45,195 nt of DNA, taken from contig JAAUZI010000025.1 of assembly GCA_014804645.1 (NCBI GenBank), forward strand, positions 13,712 to 58,906. Reading direction: 5' to 3'. Shown one piece after another: positions 16,115-24,762 of this stretch. Below the pieces are notes generated by a model. That model did not search any database. It worked only from the letters and a program-made list of their open reading frames with translations, and was not told the DNA's origin. A program made the translations under genes and the position numbers. Origin of the DNA: Lachnospiraceae bacterium (GTDB taxonomy: Bacteria > Bacillota > Clostridia > Lachnospirales > Lachnospiraceae). Each line of letters opens with the position of its first letter. Within the stretch, counting starts at the first letter, position 1.

Positions 16115-16133
16115 GTAACGCATTTGCCGTTAC
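16115..16133. promoter_or_regulatory. Probable autoregulatory operator of the DinJ antitoxin
   Basis: GTAACG (16115-16120) and CGTTAC (16128-16133) form an exact inverted repeat with 7-bp spacing, 26 bp before the start codon, where RelB/DinJ proteins bind. Region 16142-16300 beyond it shows no gene that I can support. Confidence 0.55.
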
Positions 16134-16300
16134 GTTTCAACCATATATTATTTCCTGCTTACATATTTTATACTTCACGCACTCCACTTGTCGCTCTGGA
16201 AATGGAGCACCGGCAGATAAGCGTCGCCGCAGAAATGCCTTTTCCTGCGCCAATCTTGTATGTATTCGACAAAGGATCGCCCGTAATGTACAGAATCCAC

Positions 16301-16326
16301 AAAAAATGAGCCTATGGAACAGGCTC
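16301..16326 (-). terminator. Terminator after tRNA-Pro
   Basis: GAGCCT (16326-16321 on the minus strand) pairs with AGGCTC (16313-16308), followed by ATTTTTTG. Confidence 0.8.
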
Positions 16327-16355
16327 CCCCAGCACTTTCAATACAAATTAATAAA

Positions 16356-16430
16356 TCGGGGTGACAGGATTCGAACCTGCGACCTCCTGGTCCCAAACCA
16401 GGCGCTCTAGCCAAGCTGAGCCACACCCCG
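16356..16430 (-). tRNA. tRNA-Pro (UGG anticodon)
   Basis: A 75-nt cloverleaf, acceptor CGGGGTG/CACCCCG plus A, anticodon arm CCTGGTTTGGGACCAGG, T arm GCAGGTTCGAATCCTGT. Confidence 0.95.
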
Positions 16431-16442
16431 ATGAATAGCATT

Positions 16443-16471
16443 ATTATATAATGGTTTGGAAAAAGTGTCAA
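16443..16471 (-). promoter_or_regulatory. Promoter of tRNA-Pro
   Basis: Full consensus TTGACA (16466-16471), 17 bp, TATAAT (16443-16448). Confidence 0.92.
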
Positions 16472-16478
16472 CCAATTC

Positions 16479-16507
16479 TTGTGCCACATCTCCATATATT
16501 GTATAAT
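16479..16507 (+). promoter_or_regulatory. Promoter of the LRR protein gene
   Basis: TTGTGC (16479-16484), 17 bp, TATAAT (16502-16507), divergent from the tRNA-Pro promoter and 8 bp from it. Confidence 0.7.
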
Positions 16508-16563
16508 ATAGTATACTTGAGAAAAACATGAACTGCTTGTCAAGGCAGACAAAGGGGGCACTT

Positions 16564-17547
16564 ATGGAACAGCAATATGGCGCAGACCCGCGGCTGATGC
16601 GGTGGATTTACAACAACGTTTGTGGTTATCCTCAGACTTACAGTGATTTGAAAAAGCTCAAACGGCTGGACGGCGAGCGCTCCTATTACGCCGGAAATAA
16701 TGACTATGATATCAGCGGCTTTCCCCGCTGGCTCGTGGAAAAAGAGGGCGATTTTACCCTGATCGGAGAAATGACAAATCTCCAGCGTCTGCGGTTTGCC
16801 AAAGTATCAATCAATGATTTTTCTTTCCTGTCAGGATGCCGGAATTTACGGGTCTTAGATTTGCAGAAAACCAACTTTACCGACTGCCGCATATTGGCGC
16901 AGTTGCCCGCGCTGCGAGAGGTTTCCCTGCCCCTGGAGCGAAAGCTGGAACACACGGAAATACTGCAAACACTTTCTGTCACGCACAATATGCCCGTAAA
17001 AGTCAAAGCGGAAAAACCTTTTTACCGTGATGAAGATTTTCCCAATATGCAGATTGTGAAAGCCGAAGATATTGTGCTGTCTTTCTGCGGCAAATCAGAG
17101 GTCCGCTGTGTGGATATCTGTGTTTTTTGCAGGAATAATTCCCGGCTCTCGAAGTTTCCCGCACAGCAGGAGGATAATTGGTTTCATCTAAACCAGGAGA
17201 CAAAAGAGACAAAAATCAGACAACTGACAGAGGCTATTCTCAGAGAACAGATAAAAAGCTATGCGCTCTCCCTGGAACCCTGGGGCGAAGGGCACTATCT
17301 GCTCGCAGACTTTGCGGACGGATGGGCAACTCTCAACTATATGGACGAGGAGAATCAGATTTTCTATACATCTTATAACTCCGCATATGACACGGTGGAG
17401 ATACTTGCCCCGGTAAATATGGGTGGACAAACCCCTACCCCTAAAATGTGGGCGCTGGACGATATGCCGCTGGTTGCGGAGATCACACGCCATTTTCTGA
17501 AGACAGGCCAGCTCCTCCCCGGTACGCAGTGGATAACCGGAGTATAG
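16564..17547 (+). CDS. Leucine-rich-repeat protein of unknown function
   Basis: A 327-aa protein without signal peptide. Residues about 60-130 hold three or four LRR-like units (MTNLQRLRFAKVSINDFSFL, CRNLRVLDLQKTNF, LPALREVSLP). The C-terminal 120 residues resemble an immunity- or SMI1-like alpha/beta domain (GEGHYLLADFADGWATLNYMDEENQIFYTSYNS), but I cannot name it. The start at 16564 (MEQQYG) has AAAGGGGG 7 nt upstream. Monocistronic with its own promoter. Confidence 0.75.
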   Translation: MEQQYGADPRLMRWIYNNVCGYPQTYSDLKKLKRLDGERSYYAGNNDYDISGFPRWLVEKEGDFTLIGEMTNLQRLRFAKVSINDFSFLSGCRNLRVLDLQKTNFTDCRILAQLPALREVSLPLERKLEHTEILQTLSVTHNMPVKVKAEKPFYRDEDFPNMQIVKAEDIVLSFCGKSEVRCVDICVFCRNNSRLSKFPAQQEDNWFHLNQETKETKIRQLTEAILREQIKSYALSLEPWGEGHYLLADFADGWATLNYMDEENQIFYTSYNSAYDTVEILAPVNMGGQTPTPKMWALDDMPLVAEITRHFLKTGQLLPGTQWITGV

Positions 17548-17569
17548 CGTATTTCATGGCCGCCTCCAA

Positions 17570-17596
17570 TGTGCTGACACATTCACTTTCAGCACA
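17570..17596. terminator. Hairpin between convergent genes
   Basis: TGTGCTGA (17570-17577) pairs with TCAGCACA (17589-17596). On the minus strand it directly follows the stop of a 16-codon frame. Confidence 0.45.
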
Positions 17597-17647
17597 CTAA
17601 AATCCTCCCATCAGCCCAATCAGCTGTTTCATATCCATTGCATTCAT
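17597..17647 (-). CDS. Possible 16-residue peptide (MNAMDMKQLIGLMGGF)
   Basis: ATG 17647 is preceded by AGAAGGGG with 9-nt spacing, a full Shine-Dalgarno site, and the frame ends TAG directly before a hairpin. It lies 21 nt after the phosphoesterase stop, so would be the last gene of that operon. It could be a real micropeptide or the remnant of a longer gene; function unknown. Confidence 0.35.
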   Translation of the reverse strand: MNAMDMKQLIGLMGGF

Positions 17648-17668
17648 ATTTTTGCGCCCCTTCTGTCC

Positions 17669-18160
17669 CTACAGATATTCTATACGAAAACTGGCCTTAC
17701 CCGCCTCGTCAAGCACCATGATAATATAGGAGGGCCTGTGACCATCCTGTCGGGGATAGGAAATGCTGCCCGGATTCAGAGCAATCAAATCCTTCGCCTG
17801 ATCCAGATAGGGCCTGTGCGTGTGGCCGAACATGACAATATCCACGCCCCTCTCCCTGGCCTCCTGTTTGATTCTTTCACTGCTCATGGATACGCCGTAG
17901 GTATGCCCGTGTGTCACCCAGACATGATAGCTGCCGATCTCGAATTCAATTTCTCTGGGCAGCGCCGAAAAAAAATCATTGTTGCCCAGCACGATCTGTA
18001 CCGGACAGCCTGCCGCCTCGCTGATGGCGTACTCGCTCCCCTCCACATCCCCGCAATGAATCACCATATCCAGTGGTTTCAACCTCTCCAGCAGTGCAAA
18101 ATAATTCTCATTTTTTCGATGCGTATCACTGACAACCAGTATCTTCTTCATCTGTTCCAT
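17669..18160 (-). CDS. YfcE/MJ0936-type metallophosphoesterase
   Basis: A 163-aa cytoplasmic phosphodiesterase. All metal-binding motifs of the family are present in order: SDTH near the N-terminus, HCGDVEG, GNND, THGH and GHTHRP. Such enzymes act on small phosphodiesters; the natural substrate is usually unknown. The start at 18160 has GGGAGG about 10 nt upstream. It follows rdgB by 23 nt, and the rdgB-phosphoesterase pair is conserved in Clostridia, so they form an operon. Confidence 0.93.
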   Translation of the reverse strand: MEQMKKILVVSDTHRKNENYFALLERLKPLDMVIHCGDVEGSEYAISEAAGCPVQIVLGNNDFFSALPREIEFEIGSYHVWVTHGHTYGVSMSSERIKQEARERGVDIVMFGHTHRPYLDQAKDLIALNPGSISYPRQDGHRPSYIIMVLDEAGKASFRIEYL

Positions 18161-18183
18161 GGAACATGTTCCTCCCGCTCATC

Positions 18184-18804
18184 CTACTCCATGATACGCT
18201 GCAACTGCCGTTTCATTTCCTGCAGCGCATTGCCGCGGTGGCTGACCCGGTTTTTTTCTTCCGCATTCAATTCTGCCGTAGTACAGCCAAACTCCGGAAC
18301 ATAAAAAATAGGATCGTATCCGAAACCGTTACTGCCCTTCTCTTCGTATCCGATACGCCCCTCTATGACGCCCCGGCTGGTCAGTTCTCGTCCGTCCGGC
18401 AGCACAGCCGCGATGGCGCAGACAAATCTTGCCGTCCTCCGGTCGTCCTCCACTCCCTCCAGGCGGCTTATCAAGTTGGCGTTTTTAATCCGATAGGAGG
18501 TATCCTCCCCCATATAGCGGGCGGAATAGACCCCCGGCTCCCGGTTCAGATAGTCGATCTCTAACCCCGAGTCATCCGCCATGACCACAGTACCCTCCCG
18601 TTGTCCCATTTTCTCCAGACAGGCCGCCACGGCTCTGGTTTTTATCAGCGCATTCTCCTCGTAAGTACTGCCGTTCTCCTCAATATCCACCGAGACTCCC
18701 GCCTCCTTCATGGATACCACCTCCAGGTCCAGATCCGCCAGAATCGCCTGTATCTCCTTGATTTTTCCGACATTACCAGTGGCAAAAACAATCTTCTCTA
18801 TCAT
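18184..18804 (-). CDS. rdgB: XTP/dITP diphosphatase (non-canonical purine NTPase)
   Basis: A 206-aa housecleaning enzyme that hydrolyses dITP, XTP and ITP to monophosphates. The family signature is complete: FATGNVGKIKEI at the start, MADDSGLEIDYLNREPGVYSARY in the middle, GSNGFGYDPIFYVPEFG and the C-terminal SHRGNALQEM. Length matches RdgB/HAM1 proteins. It lies between the amidase-like gene and the phosphoesterase in a compact minus-strand run. Confidence 0.96.
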   Translation of the reverse strand: MIEKIVFATGNVGKIKEIQAILADLDLEVVSMKEAGVSVDIEENGSTYEENALIKTRAVAACLEKMGQREGTVVMADDSGLEIDYLNREPGVYSARYMGEDTSYRIKNANLISRLEGVEDDRRTARFVCAIAAVLPDGRELTSRGVIEGRIGYEEKGSNGFGYDPIFYVPEFGCTTAELNAEEKNRVSHRGNALQEMKRQLQRIME

Positions 18805-18844
18805 TTTATTTACCTCTTTCCGTATATCTTAATCAGAGCAAACC

Positions 18845-19909
18845 TCAAAGCTCCGCCGCCTCCAGCTCATCAAAAGCCTGACGCAGAGCCTCCACGATTC
18901 CCTCCGCCACTTTGTCGATGTATCCCTGCTGTCCCAGCAGTTCACCCTCACGCTCATGGGTCAGATAACCCGCCTTCAACAGCGCTCCGGGAATGGTCAA
19001 CCTCTGCAGTATGGAATCCTGAGTTTGTATCAGACCATTGGCTCGCCCCGACACCGCCTCCGTGACCCGGCGCTCCAACAGATCCGCCAGCTGCAGATTG
19101 CCGAAACCGGGAAGAAAATAGTCCCCGTTATACCAAACCTCCGTGCCAAACTGCTCCGGATCCTCCTCGTCTCCCCCCACGCCGATTCCCACATACAGGT
19201 CCGCATTGACCTCACGCACCAACAGTATCCGATCCTCCGGGGACACCTCCGCGTCCTCCTGCCGGGTGAGATAGACCTTGATTTCCGATCCGTCCAGCTG
19301 CTGCCTTACTGCCCGGGCAATCTGCAGGGCAATCTCCTTCTCCTTTAAGCCGTTTGCAGTCACACCCCATTCCTCGCCACCGTACAGAGGATCAATGACC
19401 ACAATCCGCTCATAGCTCTCCTCCGGCGGCATATATTCCACATACAGCCGATTCTCCTCCATCACACTGCTGTACTCATGAATAGTGTTCATCTGCAGTT
19501 TCAGTATGGTCATGTCCTCCTGCTGCTGCGCCCATCCGCCCACCACGGAAGAGATATCTCCGGCGATCACATAGTCCCGGTAATCCGACGCCTGCGCTCC
19601 CTGAATATATATCCACAGCTGACGCTCCGTATAACGATTCTCTATGCTGATCTGCTCCGCATGGACGGCGGGCGACACAGGAATGGTAAAATGCCTGGGC
19701 TTACCCTCCGCCTCCTCCAGCGTCAGCCGATAGCGCTCCAAACTGTCATCACCCTGGCTGCTATATCCCTCCTGATCCCCCGGCGCCGTGTCCGCAATGA
19801 CAATGCTTTTTCCCGCTGCCCACCACATCATCACCGTCATACAGCCGGTGCAGAGCAGCGTCCACAGAGCCAGCGTCATCCAGCCTCTCCAGTCCAATTT
19901 ACTTTTCAT
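18845..19909 (-). CDS. Amidase_3-fold protein, probably catalytically inactive
   Basis: A 354-aa membrane-anchored extracellular protein with one N-terminal hydrophobic segment (residues 11-32). The C-terminal half (from about 168) aligns with N-acetylmuramoyl-L-alanine amidases: VVIDPLYGG, NGLKEKEIALQIARAV, VYLTRQED, ILLVREVNADLYVGIGVGG, IPGALLKAGYLTH. Of the four zinc or catalytic positions only Glu190 is kept. The GHGG histidine is Tyr176, the SIHAN histidine is Gly243, and the final catalytic Glu is Lys312. It may bind peptidoglycan without cutting it, or regulate another hydrolase (inference). Its start overlaps the methyltransferase gene by 11 nt. Confidence 0.85.
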   Translation of the reverse strand: MKSKLDWRGWMTLALWTLLCTGCMTVMMWWAAGKSIVIADTAPGDQEGYSSQGDDSLERYRLTLEEAEGKPRHFTIPVSPAVHAEQISIENRYTERQLWIYIQGAQASDYRDYVIAGDISSVVGGWAQQQEDMTILKLQMNTIHEYSSVMEENRLYVEYMPPEESYERIVVIDPLYGGEEWGVTANGLKEKEIALQIARAVRQQLDGSEIKVYLTRQEDAEVSPEDRILLVREVNADLYVGIGVGGDEEDPEQFGTEVWYNGDYFLPGFGNLQLADLLERRVTEAVSGRANGLIQTQDSILQRLTIPGALLKAGYLTHEREGELLGQQGYIDKVAEGIVEALRQAFDELEAAEL

Positions 19910-21059
19910 GACCGCCTCCCCGCTTGGGCGGTTTGGGCCCCAGAAATTGATAATAGTAGGTTTTCATCATGCCGTTGTATATTTTTCTGTTCTTGTCGGC
20001 CTTGCGCCCGATATCCTGCTCCGCCTGTTCGTAGGAGGTAATCAGGTACATACTCCAACCGTCCAGACCGCGAAAACGCTCGCCAATGGTCCGGTACAGG
20101 GCGGGCAGGGCCTCCTTTTCCTCCAGCCGCTCTCCATAAGGAGGATTGGTAATGACAAAACCATATTTCTTCGGATGACTGAGCTGTGCCACGTCCCGTC
20201 TCTGAAAATGAATCAGTTTCTCCACTCCCGCCAGTCTGGCGTTTTGCCTGGCGATGGATACCATGGCGTCGTCCATGTCATATCCCTGAATGTCCGTCTC
20301 CACGGACAGATCCACCATCTCCTGTGCCTCCTCCAGAGTATCCTGCCACACCTTTTTCCCCACCACATGGGGCCATTTCTGCGCCGTGAATTCTCTCTTC
20401 ATGCCCGGCGCCATATTTGCCGCCATCATCGCCGCCTCGATGGGAATGGTGCCGCTGCCGCAAAAAGGGTCCACCAGTATCCGGTCGCCATGCCAGGGCG
20501 TCAGCAGGATCATAGCTGCCGCCAAATTCTCCGCAATGGGCGCCTTGGCCGTCAATTTGCGATATCCCCTCTTATGCAGGGACTCTCCGGTGGTGTCCAA
20601 ACCCACCGTCACCTCGTCCTTCATCAAAAATACCCGCACGGGAAACGACTCCCCATCCTCCGGGAACCGTTCCAGGCCGTAATGCCCCTTCATGCGCTCC
20701 ACCATGGCCTTTTTCATAATACTCTGAATATCGGAAGGGCTGAACAGCTTGCTCTTGACACTGGCGGCCTTGGCCACCCAGAATCTGCCGCTTTGGGGAA
20801 TATATTCCTCCCATGGCAGCGCTCTGGTTCCCTGAAAAAGCTCCTCAAAGGTCTCCGCCCTAAAGCGTCCCACCTTAATCAACACTCTCTCCGCTGTGCG
20901 CAGGAATACATTGGCCCGGCACAGAGCCTCCTCGTCCCCCAGAAAGGTAACGCGGCCATCGGCCACCTCACTCACATCATATCCCAGATCGGTGATTTCT
21001 TTTTTCAACACAGCCTCCATGCCAAAATGGCAGGGGGCTATCAGTTCATATCGTCTCAT
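19899..21059 (-). CDS. THUMP-domain class I rRNA methyltransferase (RlmL/YpsC type)
   Basis: A 386-aa protein predicted to make m2G in 23S rRNA. The N-terminal 160 residues form the ferredoxin-like and THUMP RNA-binding part; the SAM-dependent domain has DPFCGSGTIPIEAA (motif I), GYDMDDAMVSIARQNARLAG and TNPPYGERL (motif IV). I use ATG 21059 (MRRYELIAP) with GGGGAT upstream; an ATG four codons earlier has no site. A perfect hairpin (21074-21098) sits immediately before the ribosome site. Confidence 0.92.
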   Translation of the reverse strand: MRRYELIAPCHFGMEAVLKKEITDLGYDVSEVADGRVTFLGDEEALCRANVFLRTAERVLIKVGRFRAETFEELFQGTRALPWEEYIPQSGRFWVAKAASVKSKLFSPSDIQSIMKKAMVERMKGHYGLERFPEDGESFPVRVFLMKDEVTVGLDTTGESLHKRGYRKLTAKAPIAENLAAAMILLTPWHGDRILVDPFCGSGTIPIEAAMMAANMAPGMKREFTAQKWPHVVGKKVWQDTLEEAQEMVDLSVETDIQGYDMDDAMVSIARQNARLAGVEKLIHFQRRDVAQLSHPKKYGFVITNPPYGERLEEKEALPALYRTIGERFRGLDGWSMYLITSYEQAEQDIGRKADKNRKIYNGMMKTYYYQFLGPKPPKRGGGHEK

Positions 21060-21073
21060 ATCTATCCCCATGC

Positions 21074-21137
21074 ATATCGCAGACTGTGTCTGCGATATTG
21101 CTCAAATAGAAAATTGAAAAATCTTTGATTTTTCAAT
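21074..21137. repeat. Two perfect hairpins in the leader of the methyltransferase gene
   Basis: ATATCGCAGA-CTGTG-TCTGCGATAT (21074-21098) and ATTGAAAAATC-TTT-GATTTTTCAAT (21113-21137). The second has the same ATC-TTT-GAT tip as the hairpin at 9852-9874. The first ends 15 nt before the start codon and could affect ribosome access. Confidence 0.8.
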
Positions 21138-21228
21138 CTAATCCCCATGTAAATTTCGATTCTGCGCGTTTCATAAGGGTCAAATGCAAAGTATCAAATT
21201 CATGTTACCACAATTTGCACCAATATGT

Positions 21229-21262
21229 AAATAGGGATGCCGCAAAAGCGACACCCCTATTT
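21229..21262 (-). terminator. Terminator of the Asn/Gln-rich small gene
   Basis: An imperfect 15-bp stem (21229-21243 with 21248-21262) with TTTT loop, located just after the small gene's stop on the minus strand. Confidence 0.7.
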
Positions 21263-21285
21263 TCCCAGAAACTTAAGCGCCAGCT

Positions 21286-21447
21286 CTAGAAACTGTTGTT
21301 CTTCTGGCTGTTGTTCTGGTTGTTCTGCTTGTTCTGATTGTTCTTCTTGTTATTGTTCTGGCTGTCCTGGTAGCTGTTCTGGCTATCCTGATAGCTGTTC
21401 TGGCTGTTGCTGCAGTTCTGGTTGTTGTTCTGATTGTTGTTGGACAT
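21286..21447 (-). CDS. Small Asn/Gln-rich repeat protein, 53 aa
   Basis: ATG 21447 has AGGAGG 8 nt upstream and the frame reads MSNNNQNNNQNCSNSQNSYQ, then repeats DSQNSYQDSQ and NNQN units up to a TAG at 21286. Nearly every residue is Asn, Gln, Ser or Lys, with one Cys. It has its own terminator. Short Asn/Gln-rich proteins of this kind recur in Lachnospiraceae (from memory) without known function; the composition suggests a disordered protein. Confidence 0.75.
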   Translation of the reverse strand: MSNNNQNNNQNCSNSQNSYQDSQNSYQDSQNNNKKNNQNKQNNQNNSQKNNSF

Positions 21448-21517
21448 AATTCATTCCTCCTGTTGGTTTTTGGTTACAGGAGTAGTATGTCCTCTCTTTT
21501 TTAAAATATACATTTAT

Positions 21518-21982
21518 TTAATGCAGCCAATCTCGAAATAATTTGATAAAAAAAAATACGATCATTGCTATGGCAATCAATGGCCACAGCCAGGCAAGCA
21601 TATGCAGCGCCAGCCGGAATATCAATCCCAAGATCACCAGCACTACGAGCAATATCCCTCCGGCCAACACAGGCAATGCCCAGAAGGGCAGACCCGCCAC
21701 CCGGAAAACCTGCCAGAGCCTTCCCCTGCGTTGAAGCTCCTCTTCTCTATCGCTGTATGCCTGTTCTCTGCCTCCGGACTTATCGCTCTCTGCCGCCACA
21801 ATGGACCGGGCAATCAGTCTGGGATCTCCCAATTCCTCCAGCACATCCTCCTCCGGTTTTCCGAGCCGTATCTGGGTATTGATATAATCCTCATAATAGC
21901 GGGCATTCTCTTCCACCAGCGCCGGCGAGATCTTCCCGCTCAGAGAAACTTTCAACCGATCCACAAATTCCTGTTTATTCAT
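21518..21982 (-). CDS. DUF1700 (HAAS-domain) membrane protein
   Basis: A 154-aa protein. The N-terminal 65 residues match the HAAS/DUF1700 module (NKQEFVDRLKVSLSG, ENARYYEDYINTQIRLGKPEEDVLEELGDPRLIARSI), followed by a charged linker and two hydrophobic segments (LPVLAGGILLVVLVILGLIF; WLWPLIAIAMIVFFFI). Such proteins often work with PadR-type regulators or antisigma-like systems, but no such partner is adjacent. Confidence 0.85.
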   Translation of the reverse strand: MNKQEFVDRLKVSLSGKISPALVEENARYYEDYINTQIRLGKPEEDVLEELGDPRLIARSIVAAESDKSGGREQAYSDREEELQRRGRLWQVFRVAGLPFWALPVLAGGILLVVLVILGLIFRLALHMLAWLWPLIAIAMIVFFFIKLFRDWLH

Positions 21983-22026
21983 AATAAATGTTATCCTTAT
22001 AGGAAATAGAATCTCTTATACGCCTA

Positions 22027-22055
22027 AGTATAACATGGTTTCACGGCATCGTAAA
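22027..22055 (-). promoter_or_regulatory. Promoter of the DUF1700 gene
   Basis: TTTACG (22050-22055), 17 bp, TATACT (22027-22032). Confidence 0.7.
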
Positions 22056-22182
22056 TATACGGGACATAAAGCATTTATAAACTTTTTATAAAAACTGTTT
22101 ATGTGTGTTTCAAAGTCGTCGGTGCAATATCTTTAGAACATAGCAGTCTTCTGGGTCAGGAGGGGATACTTCAATATTTCTA

Positions 22183-22211
22183 TTGCATTTTACGGACAGG
22201 TTCTGTATAAT
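22183..22211 (+). promoter_or_regulatory. Promoter of the cellobiose phosphorylase gene
   Basis: TTGCAT (22183-22188), 17 bp, TATAAT (22206-22211), giving a leader of about 70 nt. No clear cre-like site was seen. The remaining intergenic DNA (21983-22182) is AT-rich with no gene. Confidence 0.75.
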
Positions 22212-22288
22212 TCTCCCAAGAAGACATGTTTTACTTATACGTTTCTTAAAACAGTTTACAAAATCATTTAAAAAAGGAGAGTCCAACT

Positions 22289-24724
22289 ATGAAATTCGGC
22301 TATTTTGATGACGCCAACCAGGAGTACGTCATCACCACCCCAAAGACTCCGCTGCCCTGGATCAACTACCTGGGCTGCAACGAGTTTTTCAGCTTAATCT
22401 CCAACACCTGCGGCGGCTATACCTTTTATAAGGACGCCAAGCTGCTGCGTCTGACCCGCTACCGTTACAACAATGTACCTACCGATATGGGCGGCAAGTA
22501 TTTCTACATAAAAGATGGCGACACTGTATGGAATCCCGGCTGGCAGCCCACGAAGACGGAGCTGGACAGCTATGAGTGCCGCCATGGCATGGGCTATAGT
22601 CGTTTCACCGGGGCCAAAAATCAGGTTACTGCCGAACTGCTGACCTTTGTCCCTATGAACGACAACTGCGAGATCAGCAAGGTGACTCTTAAGAATACTG
22701 GCAGTGATGCCAAAGAACTGAAAGTTTTCTCCTATGTTGAGTGGTGTCTGTGGAATGCTGATGACGACATGAAGAATTTCCAGAGACTCTTAAGCTGCGG
22801 CGAAGTGGAGGTGGTGGGCTCCACCATTTACCATAAGACCGAGTACCGCGAGCGCCGCAACCACTATGCGGTATACTCCGTGAACGCTCCCATCGCGGGT
22901 TTTGATACCATCCGTGACGATTTCCTGGGCGCTTACAGGGGCGCCGACAACCCGGAGGTTGTGGAGAACGGCCAGTGCAAAAACACCATGGCCAGCGGAT
23001 GGTCTCCCATCGCCTGCCAACAGCTGAATGTGACACTCTCCCCCGGCGAATCCAAGACTTTTATCTTTGTGCTGGGCTATATTGAGAATCCTCAGGAGGA
23101 AAAGTGGGAGGCCCCCGGCATCATCAACAAGAAACCGGCGGAGGCGATGCTGGCCCGCTATGCCACCGATGCGGATGTGGACGCCGCTTTTGCCGCCCTG
23201 AGGGACTACTGGAAACAGCTGCTTGGCAAGTATCATGTGGAGTCAAAGGACGAAAAGGTCAACCGCATGGTCAACACCTGGAACCAGTATCAGTGTATGG
23301 TTACGTTTAACATGTCCCGCTCCGCCTCCTATTATGAGTCCGGCATCGGCAGAGGCATGGGATTCCGCGACAGCTGTCAGGATTTGCTTGGCTTTGTACA
23401 CCTGATTCCCGACCGGGCCAGGGAGCGCATTATCGATATCGCCTCCACTCAGTTTGAGGACGGCAGCGCCTATCATCAGTATCAGCCCCTGACCAAGAAG
23501 GGCAACTCCGATATCGGCAGCGGCTTTAACGACGATCCCCTGTGGCTCATCGCGGGCACCAGCGCCTATGTGCGCGAGACCGGTGACACCTCCATCCTGG
23601 AGCAGCTGGTTCCCTTTGACAACGACATGTCCAAGGCCACGCCGCTGATGAACCATTTAAAGAGATCCTTTGAGTTTATCGTGAACCATAAAGGTCCCCA
23701 CAAGCTCCCTCTGATCGGCCGTGCGGACTGGAACGACTGTCTGAACCTGAACTGCTTTTCCGAGCATCCCGGCGAGTCCTTCCAGACCTTCGGACCCAGC
23801 GAAGGCCCTGTGGCAGAGTCCGTGTTTATCGCAGGTATGTTTGTCAAATACGGCGAAGAATATGCACAGCTGTGCGAGCTGATGGGTGACGCCCAGGAGG
23901 CTGCCTACGCCAGGGCACAGGTGGCGGAAATGTACGACACGATTTTAGACAGCGGCTGGGATGGAGAGTGGTTTGTCCGCGCCTATGACGCTTACAGCCA
24001 CAAGGTTGGTTCCAAAGAATGCGAGGAGGGCCAGATTTATATTGAGCCTCAGGGATTCTGTGTACTGGCTGGCGTGGGCGTGAAGGAAGGACTGGCAGAA
24101 AAGGCCCTGAATTCCGTGAAAGAAAAGCTGGACACCGATTACGGCATCATGATCCTGCAGCCCGCCTACACCAAATATCACCTGGAACTGGGCGAGGTTT
24201 CCTCCTATCCCCCCGGATACAAGGAGAATGCCGGTATTTTCTGCCACAATAACCCTTGGGTATCCATTGCCGAGACTGTGATCGGCAGGGGTGACAGAGC
24301 CTTTGAAATCTACAAAAAGACATGCCCCGCCTATGTGGAAGATATCAGCGAGATTCACCGCACCGAGCCGTATGTGTACTCCCAGATGGTGGCCGGACGG
24401 GACGCCAAGTTCCACGGCGAGGCCAAGAACAGCTGGCTCACCGGCACCGCAGCCTGGACCTTTGCCAATGTGTCGCAGTACATTTTGGGCGTATATCCCA
24501 CTCACCAGGGACTGCAGATCAATCCCTGCGTGCCCAAGGGATTCGGCGACTTTAAGCTGACCCGTGAGTACAGAGGGGCTGTATACAACATTCAGGTGCT
24601 GAATCCGAATAATGTGGAGAAGGGCGTGGCGTCCATGACCGTGGATGGTTCCGCTGTGGAGGGCAATATCATCCCCTACGACAAGAATAAGAAAGAAATC
24701 AATGTTGTGGTGACCATGGGCTAG
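22289..24724 (+). CDS. cbpA: Cellobiose phosphorylase (GH94)
   Basis: An 811-aa cytoplasmic enzyme that converts cellobiose and phosphate to glucose-1-phosphate and glucose. It has the same length as, and follows closely, the Clostridium thermocellum enzyme from the first residues ([26 protein letters not shown]) to the last (VTMG). [21 protein letters not shown] and [13 protein letters not shown] are diagnostic; the general acid is Asp483 (second Asp of DWND). [18 protein letters not shown] and [10 protein letters not shown] blocks are intact. The start has AAGGAGAG upstream. Monocistronic, with its own promoter and terminator. With glgP it indicates phosphorolytic use of cello- and malto-oligosaccharides. 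Confidence 0.97.
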   Translation: MKFGYFDDANQEYVITTPKTPLPWINYLGCNEFFSLISNTCGGYTFYKDAKLLRLTRYRYNNVPTDMGGKYFYIKDGDTVWNPGWQPTKTELDSYECRHGMGYSRFTGAKNQVTAELLTFVPMNDNCEISKVTLKNTGSDAKELKVFSYVEWCLWNADDDMKNFQRLLSCGEVEVVGSTIYHKTEYRERRNHYAVYSVNAPIAGFDTIRDDFLGAYRGADNPEVVENGQCKNTMASGWSPIACQQLNVTLSPGESKTFIFVLGYIENPQEEKWEAPGIINKKPAEAMLARYATDADVDAAFAALRDYWKQLLGKYHVESKDEKVNRMVNTWNQYQCMVTFNMSRSASYYESGIGRGMGFRDSCQDLLGFVHLIPDRARERIIDIASTQFEDGSAYHQYQPLTKKGNSDIGSGFNDDPLWLIAGTSAYVRETGDTSILEQLVPFDNDMSKATPLMNHLKRSFEFIVNHKGPHKLPLIGRADWNDCLNLNCFSEHPGESFQTFGPSEGPVAESVFIAGMFVKYGEEYAQLCELMGDAQEAAYARAQVAEMYDTILDSGWDGEWFVRAYDAYSHKVGSKECEEGQIYIEPQGFCVLAGVGVKEGLAEKALNSVKEKLDTDYGIMILQPAYTKYHLELGEVSSYPPGYKENAGIFCHNNPWVSIAETVIGRGDRAFEIYKKTCPAYVEDISEIHRTEPYVYSQMVAGRDAKFHGEAKNSWLTGTAAWTFANVSQYILGVYPTHQGLQINPCVPKGFGDFKLTREYRGAVYNIQVLNPNNVEKGVASMTVDGSAVEGNIIPYDKNKKEINVVVTMG

Positions 24725-24762
24725 AGGTTTCCGCCCGTTGAGATAAGTTCCAGAAAAAGCAA

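Noticed and set aside
16142..16310. Minus-strand coding-like stretch ending DKWSA between tRNA-Pro and the DinJ gene
   Set aside because: No start, no ribosome site and no recognisable domain; it overlaps the tRNA terminator.
18156..18175. Palindrome GGAACATGTTCC near the phosphoesterase start
   Set aside because: Lies within the ribosome-site spacer in a compact operon and is probably chance.
19788..21128. 446-codon plus-strand open frame
   Set aside because: Shadow of the methyltransferase and amidase-like genes; composition typical of antisense translation.
21286..21447. Repeats resembling a CRISPR array
   Set aside because: Units are short, irregular and in frame with a start codon and ribosome site; they encode Asn/Gln repeats.
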